Shown here: positions 55,432-64,000 of the stretch, one piece after another
How positions within the stretch are numbered: the first letter of the stretch is position 1
Layout: each line of letters opens with the position of its first letter
Notes under the pieces: generated by a model
Seen by the model: only the letters and a program-made list of their open reading frames with translations
What the model was told of the DNA's origin: nothing
The model's database searches: none
Program-made: the position numbers and the translations under genes
Source: Rhyacophila brunnea
Lineage: Eukaryota; Arthropoda; Insecta; Trichoptera; Rhyacophilidae
DNA: 64,000 bases
Reading direction: 5' to 3'
Assembly: GCA_022495005.1 (NCBI GenBank)
Contig: JAGYXB010001570.1
Location: forward strand, 1-64,000

Positions 55432-56214
55432 TTCTTACACTGAAATAGTTTTCAATTCAGGTATTCAAATTTTTGACTCAAACTCCCATACCTACTATGT
55501 TTAAAATGTGTATTTGTCCCTAAGGTCAAAAGCAGTGTTTCTAAACTTTTTTACAATTGCGGACTACTGAAAATATCAGAGACGTTTTATGCACCGCTAA
55601 CTCATAAAGAAAACATTATTTATAATATAATAGCATACGATCGCAGTTGATTTTGTCACGTAAACCATTAATATATTTTAAGAACAAAAACACAATGCTC
55701 AAACACTTGCAGGTGCACAGGTTTTGAAGGATTTTATTGAAATTTTTAGCATAGGCATTTGGACGTCAAAAATTCGCGGACCACCAGAAACTTTCTGAGG
55801 ACCACTGGTTGAGAATCACTGGTCGAAATTATATATTGGCATAATAAAATATACAACCAAACTTACTGCTTTCCACTTTCTTGGGCCATGGTTAATTAAA
55901 TTTAATGTAAAGCAGAAATAATGATCGAGTTTGATACAAGGCAACATACAACGACTTTTTTGTATGACTTTACTGGAGTTACAAGGTATGAAAACTGACA
56001 AATAACAGAGCCTGAGATAGAAGGAATGAACAATGTGCTTTTGCTAAAGTAAATATTTTTTTGGAGTTACAGATCGATGGACAATTAAATTTACTATAAC
56101 ACTGCATACTTAACTCATTTTAGGCCAAAAGTGGAGTTACAAGTTTCGCGCATTTAGGCAACGATAAGCTTCGTGTAAGCACTTCGTACCCTTGTGGCAC
56201 AGCCTCAAGGGTTC

Positions 56215-56395
56215 CGTCGCCGTGGCCGGCCCTCCCTCACCCTGCAGTGATGCTACAAAAGCGACCTACGTGCTGCAGGTCTGACATGGCGGGAGGCGCA
56301 GGAGTTGGCGATGGACCGAGGGAAGTGGCGCCAACTTGTGCTTGGCCTATGCCCCAATGTTGGGACGTGACAGGGTGAAAGAAGAAGAAGCTTCG
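56215..56395 (+). mobile_element. LINE 3' end fragment with GAA tail
   Basis: It encodes DLRAAGLTWREAQELAMDRG, then KWRQLVLGLCPNVGT*, and ends GTGAAAGAAGAAGAAGC. The D-R-KWR-LV pattern and the short repeat tail fit the end of an RTE-like ORF2. A second copy is at 48400. Confidence 0.7.
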
Positions 56396-57199
56396 TGTAG
56401 TAACTAGTAATTTCTGTGTCAGTGTGGTTTTGGAGAGTGTGCATATTGTCGGAAGATGCCGAAAGGTGAAACCAATGTCACAAACAATATTCAAATTGAG
56501 AGAATTTGTATTCAAATTTTATCAAGCGACTTCAATCAACAGTTTAAACAATATATTAATATATCATACTTCTGAATTCGTGAGGGCACGCATACTAAGC
56601 GTCGCATAGGGACGGCAGTTGTCCAAAGAGCGACACTCTCGAGAAGGAATGACTCGGTTTATATAATTTACACATATAAAATGTTGAAGCATTAATATTT
56701 TTCGAATTAATAAAGTTTACCGGTTGAGCACATCTAATATTTAAATAATGATCTGAGCAAAACAGTAAGTTGTATTATAGCTAAACAACTTAAAAACGGA
56801 CCTGCACAGAAACACCTACTTTCGTGCTCATATAGTAGTGGTGTAAACGCTGCGTCCTTGTGTGAAAAGTCTGTTTTACACGATACAATAGTATATTCAC
56901 AGTTTACAATGAAAACCTCATCTCTATCGGGGTATGACAAAAATCTTTGGCAAGGCCAAGCACGAGAAATTATCTTTTTTAATTTGACCGAATATTGAAA
57001 AGTGATGAAAACAATTACAATTTTATAATAGGGAGATAATATATATTTATATGGAAAATGATTTTCACAGTTTGCGTTTTATAACTTTACGAAAAAAAAC
57101 CAATAAAGACATTATTTTAAAATTTAAAAAAATGTGATCGGGTCATCGATATATTATTTAATATGTATACTGACCACTTCTACTAATTAAGTCATAATT

Positions 57200-57460
57200 G
57201 AGTTCTCCTAATTATTTATTTAATCCATACCTCCAGCAATACAATCAGTTAATGTGGCTTTAACAATTTTTTTCTTCAAAACGCAATAATTACCTAGTTA
57301 TAATTAACCTATTATAATAATTAGAAAGTTACGAGTTTAACTAATGGCTCTTACAATACTCTGTCTAAAGCGCTTTCCAAATTGAGTCCCCATAGGCAGT
57401 CAGCTTTTATATTTTAAATCAAAGTAGGTAGGAGGTATTGATAACTTTAATTACTTTATT
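57200..57460 (-). repeat. Partial copy of the 1445-1780 repeat
   Basis: On -, CTACTTTGATTTAAAATATAA, TTTGGAAAGCGCTTTAGACA and AGAGTATT match 1600-1690. The tRNA-like end is missing. It lies 120 bases from the gene G middle exon. Confidence 0.55.
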
Positions 57461-57578
57461 CAATACGACTGGCTAGGAATTAATAGTACGGATATTTTAT
57501 TGAAATTTTAAACGCCAACCTTCGATAAAAATCGGTGAATAGAGAAGAAAATATTACAATATATAAAATTGAATGTAC

Positions 57579-57716
57579 CCCCTGTCCTGGTGTGTAATCT
57601 GAATGCGAACATCCGGGTTGAGGATCTTCATCAGAAAATGGTGGCATTTTATCTTCAGTGAATTCGCGCTTTATGTCAGTCTCAGCTTGGATACCAGTGA
57701 CACCCGTCGCAGCGAA
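57579..57716 (-). CDS. Gene G middle exon
   Basis: 46 codons between TTTATTTCAG and GTACAT, phase 0. It reads FAATGVTGIQAETDIKREFT, EDKMPPFSDED, and ends PQPGCSHSDYTPGQG. IKRE is psi-K-x-E with acidic followers. It matches the gene B and gene F QPGCSYSD modules. The donor after GGG is the only one that keeps the frame and a GT. Confidence 0.78.
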
Positions 57717-57774
57717 CTGAAATAAACAACGTTTCATATAACATGTTATCAATAAGTACTGTTTAACTCTGGGG

Positions 57775-57814
57775 CATCAATAAACAAAATACAAAAGCCT
57801 CCTTATTATATCGT
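57775..57814. mobile_element. Left part of a split Harbinger-like MITE
   Basis: ACAAAAGCCTCCTTATTATAT equals the sequence near the right end of the 42063 MITE. Its continuation, ATACGAGCGCGACACCG, is found at 61557-61594, beyond a 3.7 kb insertion. Confidence 0.65.
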
Positions 57815-60800
57815 CGGGTTAGTGCCGAAAGTTGGTAAGTCGATAGTTTAGGTATTTAGAATTAATAACGGATTATCTGTCTATAAGTATATAAATATGT
57901 ATGCAACAAAAAAATCAAGGTCGTCCGATATATAGAACATAGTTTTTAGCTATTCAATATTTTAATAAAAATACGTAACTCCCGTTTTTTCGATTATCCA
58001 ACATCAAAAAAACTGTAAAGATGCTTACAGTATTAATCTAGATAAAAATCTAACCAAATGTCAATGAAACGCGGCAATCAAATCTTTGTAATGGCACTAA
58101 CGGATTTATTTTAGTTCAATAGTTGACCTAAAAGTTAAAACTTCTTCTGAAATAAGTTTGTAATAACATTTACAGTATTCTCTTAAGGGGACGTTCTACA
58201 GAATTGGCCTTGAGAATCGAAAATATGATTTTTTTACATGTGGTCCATAATAACTGGTCTACTAGTTAATATAAAAAGGTCGCGTCAAAGTTGTTTGTGT
58301 CAATAAACTTGCCCACGACTCGATCGACTCACATTTCACATTTATTTCATCATGGCTGTCGAAGACTTAAATCATTAATATTTTATACTTTTAAAATTAT
58401 ATTTATAATATATATTATTTAAGTTTTGTGCATCTAATGCAGGGTCCACACTAGCAACCTCGTTAGATTTTACAATAATTATGATAATTATCGTAAAATT
58501 TCTTAAGCAATTATGGTAAGTATCGTAAAATTTAATGAGGATTGTTGCCAGTGTGGAAATGGCTTAATATCCACGTTGGTTTACGTGGTGGCATGGACCT
58601 GGGGTTAACTAATTCAAGAAGTCAACACCCATGATAGAATTTTTTCTAGTTTTAGTTGCATTATATTCCAAAACTCTTCTGTAAAAATCGTTCACGATTT
58701 TATAAATGGAAATTTCTCGGTGTACATAGTAAAAAAACCTACAAATAAAAAATGACAAGAAGGAACATAATGATTCATCGCAGTAAAATCTGGCAATCAA
58801 ATTGGCCATTTTGAAAAGCGACGATTTTGCGTAAACAAATATCACGTGGTCTGTACGTGTGCGGCAAACTTCGAATGTGTTTGTAATTTTGTGTATCACG
58901 CATTGTCGGCCATATTTGCCGGCCTTTCTGATTGGCGTGATTTGTACACATCTTCCTTCCTGTCTTTTTTATTCGTAGAAACAAACAGTAATTTCTATTA
59001 ATTATATGAAGTTGATCTTGAATCTTTAATAAAATAATAAGTACACAATTAAAAGATTTTGAAATAGAAAAAAACACATTTCCAAGCTTTCAGCCGTATT
59101 CACTCATGGATGTCATTTAGATAAGTATATACACATTTTGACGTTATCTTGCAATGTAAACAGTTATCTGTTCTTTATTCTATAATAATAATATATGCAT
59201 GAGAATGTAATGTTTTCAAATAATTGATATGGATTATATACCATCGTATTATTTTTCGAAATCGTAAACATACTACGAGTATAATAGTATTTGAGTATCA
59301 ACCTATGTTCAATTTGAATTTGGTTATAATAATAATATACCCGTAGATATATCAATAGTATGTTTGCTACGAAATCCGCCCAAGTTATCAGTATGTACTT
59401 GCACAGGTTTTATTAAAAACTATGATGAAATTAACATTTTAAAAATAATACTCGTATTATTTTGACAACCCTGTTTTTTGATCGGCGGATGTTTATCAAA
59501 ATATTAATATTCGGCGGTCGACAATATCAATAATAATAATAATGTTTCTTGAAATAAAAACTCCGATGATTAGTGATTTTTGCGAAAAGATCGATTTAAA
59601 TTAACGTGCTAACGACGCCGAGGTCCTATTTATACTAAATTATATATGAAGATCGGGCTCTTCAGCCCTTTCTTAAGCCGCAGTCGAGTCAAATTCAATC
59701 TACTAGTACTGCCAAATATTTGTAACTTCAGTTACAACGCGCATTTGCCTATGGTTTCAGCCATTTTGCGGTAACTCTCGCCAGAATTATCATTCTTTCT
59801 CGTAAAACTATCAGAGCAGGTTGGTGCGCGCTCGTAATTATTTGTGAAACGTTATTAAGTGTTAATAGAAAATGGATAGTAAACCATTCCCAAAGTTCTT
59901 GTCATCTAGAGCTGTGAGGATCAGTTTATAAAAATACAACCGATGGCTGTAAAACAAGCTGATGTCCGATGTCATACTGATCAGGTACATTTTGTTGATT
60001 CATTTGTCTTTACTTTCGTTGTTTGGTGATTAATATTTGTTATATTTCTCTATGTTTTGATCATAATGTATATTGATTATGATATTATAATATTACAAAA
60101 GTCTGTGTAATGTGTGTTTATAAAAGTGTAATAATTACTTATAAAAATAATAGCTTATAGATTCGTGACGTGTCACAATGCACGGTGTATCAATTTTAAT
60201 ATCAATAAATAACTTCGTTTTAGTTTTGTTTGTAAGTAGTATTACCGTATTGTATTAATATTGAGTAATATGGAATCATAATAGCCAAGTTATGGCTTTG
60301 TGACGTGTTGCGTTTCAAGAGTAATAATTTAGAATGTCTGCCTAGCTTTAATGTTACTAGCTCGGTTATCATTCGTTTTTTTATAATAACAATGATGAAT
60401 AAGATTTATTAACACGATAATAATTGTTCCAGGATGCTATGCTGTTATCAACTCCTACGGAAGAAATCAAGGATCACCAAAATCATTGCCCATATCGGAC
60501 ATTATACTAATTTTTTTATTAGTCATATGAGAGGGCGGCATGTTACCAATGTGTATAGTGAATTAAAGAATGGATATTATACTAAAATGTTGTGATAACT
60601 AAAGAAAAGAAAAGAAAAAATGTGTCGTGCTGAATAATTCCATGAGAACTAAATTCATGATAAAAAGGACTACCTACCTACAAGTGCATCCATCAAGTAG
60701 AAACATTATTCACGAACCTTCCGTGATAATGAAATCGAAGTAGACGGTGTTGTGTAGTGTTTATTATAATAATCATTGAATTGTGTTAAAAAAGAATGGA

Positions 60801-61556
60801 AATATTGAATAGAATCATGTTAAAACCAATTATTAGTAAATTTATCTCTTTATTCATGTGTCATTTCAATATAAGTTTGTATATTTTTATTACGTCCTCA
60901 ATTTTTACACTGTAAACTTTTGTAAGTATTATAAATTTCTTTGATTTTTTTCTAATTAATATCAATATTTTTATATTAAGAGTGTCTTGTATTATGAATG
61001 TTTTTAAAATCAACTATCAATGTCCATTAATAAATTAATTCATTTTATAATTATTGTATCATAGAAGTTTGTATACTATTTTGGTGTACCCAGATTAATT
61101 AATACGATTTATTTTAAGTTTTTTCTCTTTATAAGTTCATGTAGGTATTTCTTTTATTAAATAAGTTTATGTAATTTTATTATTTTCCTGAGTTTTCCAC
61201 TATTTACTGTTGAAAATAATGTAATTCCTATGACATTTTATTAAAATAAATTTCGAAATTTGTAGGTTAAGTATTACTTATATTATGTGTATTTGTAATA
61301 TGAACTGCCGTATGTCCATTAAACTATTTATAAATGCATTGAAATTGATCATTGATAATATATAATTGCTTTCAAATTTATTTCTTTAACCTATAAACCT
61401 TCCCTTTCTTCAATCCTAATACAATGCTATGCAAAGATAACTTGTCAAAAGAGCTGATTCATTTCTGCCAAAGGTTTGTAAGTCCCACCTCACCTTACAA
61501 AATGCGATAACATGATTTCGAGACTTACCAACATTTGGCAGTATACCGACGAAATA
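57815..61556. mobile_element. 3.7 kb insertion with inverted ends, in gene G intron 1
   Basis: The left end CGTCGGGTTAGTGCCGAAAG, continuing TTGGTAAGTC, is inverted at the right as GACTTACCAACATTTGGCAG, then TATACCGACG. A further inverted copy, CTGCCAAAGGTTTGTAAGTC, lies just inside (61466-61486), like subterminal transposase sites. It interrupts a Harbinger-like MITE. No transposase was found; the interior has the small spliced ORF at 59943-60510. Superfamily unknown; the target duplication is unclear. Confidence 0.6.
59943..60510 (+). CDS. Possible two-exon small ORF (39 residues)
   Basis: Exon 59943-59984 (MAVKQADVRCHTDQ) ends CAG|GTACAT. An exon after TTGTTCCAG at 60433-60510 continues DAMLLSTPTEEIKDHQNHC to a stop. 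Upstream, a 19-codon ORF starts at 59872, and 59700-59860 has a GC-richer, promoter-like look with GCCATTTTGCGG. It could be a short protein, a long non-coding RNA, or chance. It lies inside the 3.7 kb insertion, antisense to gene G. Confidence 0.3.
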
Positions 61557-61594
61557 CGAGCGCGACACCGAACACCGACACAAACGGCCCTAAG
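61557..61594. mobile_element. Right part of the split Harbinger-like MITE
   Basis: ATACGAGCGCGACACCG, then ACACAAACGGCCCTAAG, matches the outer end of the 21500/42063 elements. It completes the fragment at 57775-57814. Confidence 0.6.
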
Positions 61595-61924
61595 CGAGAC
61601 GCGAAGTTCTCATTTTATGCTACTTTTTGACAGATCGTGAATATCGGTTAACCTCAAAATGAGACTGCGCCGTGTAGTTTTCTTTATTTCCTGCCACTGT
61701 CGCTCTAATGCGCAGGTGCAGATATCGACCAAATCCCATCTGTCAAGTGAAAATTCAGAAGTCTACTTTTTTTATTCATTCAAGCAATATGTAACTTGCA
61801 CGGTAAAACATGTTTACACGTGCATATTCTTTTTATGGCCGCGAAAATACGTAATGTCAGCAGTAAATCAATGTACGTATAAACGGGTATAAAGCTAATT
61901 ATTATTAACGGTAAAAAAACTAAC

Positions 61925-62077
61925 CTCTAAATTGCAAATAGGATCGTCTCTATTCTCTTGCTTTACATAAGTGCTGGCGTCAGGATTATTTGGATGCTCA
62001 ATCATCGGTGCATCAATCCAAGGTTTAACCTCTTCATTATACTGGTCTCCATCACAATACTCTCGCTTTATGTCCAT
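61925..62077 (-). CDS. Gene G first coding exon
   Basis: 51 codons starting MDIKREYCDGDQYNEE, then PDASTYVKQENRDD, ending ICNLE at a GTTAGT donor, phase 0. Two psi-K-x-E motifs (IKRE, VKQE) have acidic followers. A longer in-frame start at 62188 is rejected because paralogues begin at MDIK. It splices across 4.2 kb to 57716. Confidence 0.8.
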
Positions 62078-62159
62078 GTTTGCGAGGAAACATACGACAT
62101 ACACCTTCGTAGCAACGTTTTCCGAACCATAGATACTTTCGCGCAGTGCTGCCACCTTC

Positions 62160-62400
62160 TTCTCACCGAAATTTATTAAGCGGTCCAAGAAATTATAGTA
62201 TTTCGGTACCTAATTATTGTTATAGTGCGCGTTGCCATCTTTGTTGAAAATGTACAAATAGGTTAGTTTGTTGCTCGCACAAATAAACTGAGCTTTTGAG
62301 AAATTCCGAGGGCATTTATGGATCACTTCCGAACAAAATTCTCGCTGGCGAATTCAATAAAATCCATTTTAAATCAAAGTAAAAGGGCTTTTTTTATGTC
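62160..62400 (-). promoter_or_regulatory. Promoter-type block of gene G
   Basis: On -, CAAAGATGGCAACGCGC lies about 160 bases before the ATG, and TATAATTTCTTGGACCGCTT (62176-62200) is shared with the block before gene E exon (a). Similarity continues to about 62400 (GAATTCAATAAAATCCATTTT at 11505 and 62350). It is a duplicated 5' region of the family. Confidence 0.5.
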
Positions 62401-62663
62401 TTTCGATTGAGTATTCTCTCGGCTTGCACAAATAATATTCTTTATAACTTTCTAAATTACTTACCTACGGAACCTCCATACGAAAATATTTTGACTGGCA
62501 GTAAATCTGAAATCGTTTGAAATTTTACGATTCTATGTGCGAACGCAAGTTACTAGTGGTCAAAAATGATTGTTGATTCAATACTGCGGCAAATCTAGGA
62601 GAATCATTAGGTACCTATATAATAGCAACAATACCTATATAATACCTATATAATAGGTACCTG

Positions 62664-64000
62664 TATAATAGCAAAACAACAAAAGCAGGAAAGGATGCAA
62701 ATGAAGTACTTGCACAATTGTTCACAGCCTGCATATGCAAAGAGGATGTCCCAGAGGTATGGAAAAATGCCAGCATTGTCATTCTTCACAAAAAAGGTGA
62801 CAGAGAAGACCTAGCAAATTATCGTCCAATAAGTCTACTTCCTATTCTCTACAAGACGTTCACAAAAATTCTCTCAAACCGTCTGCAAAATGTACTAGAC
62901 GAGAACCAACCGAGAGAACAAGCCGGATTTAGAGGAGGATACAGCACTATGGACCATATTCAAGTCGTCAGAGAAATCATAGAGCGGTACCAGGAATACA
63001 AGCTGCCACTATGCATGGGTTTTATAGACTATGAGAAGGCGTTTGATTCGATAAAGAAATGTTCAATACTCGACGCACTCAGAAAACAAGGAATCCCTGG
63101 ACGCTATATAAATATTTTCAATAATATATACAGTACCGCAACAGCATCTGTAAATCTCCATAAACCATCGCGCAGATTTCCTATCAGCAAAGGAGTCCGA
63201 TAAGGTGATACAATCTCACCTAAACTATTTACAGCTACCCTTGAAGACTTATTCAGGCAACTTGGCTGGAATGACAAAGGGATCCCCATAAATGGAGAAT
63301 ACCTGAATCATCTGCGCTTTGCCGATGACATAGTAATTCTCTCGCAAGACTCAGAAGACCTCCAAAGCAGAATGCAGGAACTCGCTGAAGTAAGCAACAA
63401 AGTAGGTTTGAAAATAAATGTAACAAAGACGAAAGTCATGTTCAACTGCTTTGCAGGACAAAAAAAGAACCTCATCAATGGCACTAAGCTCGAACAGGTG
63501 AAAAGCTACATATATCTGGGACAACAAGTATCTATAGATGGATGTATATTTGATGAAATTATATAGTATATTTGATGAAGCTAGGCTGGAGTGCTTTTGG
63601 CCGCCTGAATAATGTCTTCAAAAGTGACCTTCCACTGTGCCTAAAGCGCAAAGTGTTCAACCAGTGTGTGCTTCCTGTGATCACATATGCGTGTGAAACA
63701 TGGACCCTAAGTAAAGAGAGATCCAGAAACTTAGAATAGCACAACGTGGTATGGAGAGGTGCATGCTGGGCATAACGCGAAACGACAAAAAGAGGAATGA
63801 GTGGATAAGGAAGCAGAAAAGGGTTTGCGATGTAATAGAGTTTATTAAAAGTCTTAAGTGGAGATGGGCTGGACACATAGCTCGAAGAAGAGACAATCAT
63901 TGGAAAAATCTAATCATCCAGTGGTATCCAAGAAGTACAAAACGTCCGCAAGGTAGACCTAGAGGCCGCTGGATCGATGAAATGATAAAGTTCTGCGGAA
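62664..64000 (+). mobile_element. RTE-like LINE, 5'-truncated, leaves the window
   Basis: ORF2 reverse transcriptase: RPISLLPILYKTF, EQAGFRGGYSTMDHI, the catalytic FIDYEKAFDSI, SKGVR*GDTISPKLF (a stop in place of glutamine at 63201) and HLRFADDIVIL. After VSIDG a deletion and shift precede GRLNNVFKSDLPLCL, VITYACETW, and RWAGHIAR, RPQGRPRGRWIDEMIKFC. All three catalytic aspartates are present, but stops make it dead. Its end matches 3013-3290. Confidence 0.88.

Noticed and set aside
58609..59077. Two overlapping - frames in the 3.7 kb insertion as a transposase
   Set aside because: No catalytic or DNA-binding motif is visible, and composition looks random.

Overview
The window is AT-rich, intron-bearing insect DNA. 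The signs are short phase-0 exons with GT..AG borders, insect-type C2H2 zinc-finger (ZF) arrays, dense small TIR elements, tRNA-derived SINEs, RTE-like LINE fragments, a DIRS-like element and a Helitron. I favour a lepidopteran, but an AT-rich hemipteran is not excluded by sequence alone. No bacterial, viral or organellar gene was seen. It holds a cluster of five related multi-exon ZF genes, here called A, B, E, F and G. A is on - (about 1-7423, running off the left edge), B on + (10515-16740), E on - (24656 to 30196 or 32951), F on + (36253-43777) and G on - (52783-62077). A ZF scrap of another copy lies at 20858-21005. 

All share one plan. A first coding exon of 45-59 codons starts with a sequence like MDIKRE. 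One to three middle exons of 39-51 codons often end in a QPGCSYSD-like motif. One large last exon opens with a conserved leader (TIDE..., PK.VRI.L.R, PRNFIC) and one atypical finger, then carries the array of 28-residue fingers. Every intron I could place is phase 0, so the modules can be swapped without losing frame. Nearly every short exon carries one or two psi-K-x-E motifs, the SUMO-attachment consensus. By family analogy the proteins are nuclear DNA-binding regulators, probably repressors; that role is inferred, not seen. A TGGCAACACT-like element lies about 60-170 bases upstream of every first-exon ATG. 

Layout: 1-7.4 kb gene A, with SINE, LINE, hAT-like and TIR repeats in its introns; 7.4-10.5 kb the divergent A/B spacer, containing a bounded Helitron; 10.5-16.7 kb gene B; 16.7-24.6 kb mostly repeats plus ZF remnants; 24.6-33 kb gene E, with three candidate first exons, one split by a TIR element and one with a SINE at its splice donor; 33-35.5 kb a decayed DIRS-like retrotransposon immediately upstream; 36.2-43.8 kb gene F, with a duplicated middle exon; 43.8-52.7 kb gene-poor repeats; 52.8-62.1 kb gene G, with a decayed transposase-like reading frame in one intron and a 3.7 kb insertion with a small spliced ORF in the other; 62.7-64 kb an RTE-like reverse transcriptase fragment leaving the window. 

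Most ZF arrays are followed by further fingers ruined by stops or shifts, and several contain recent finger duplications. The cluster looks like a rapidly turning-over, lineage-specific ZF family evolving among many transposable elements.
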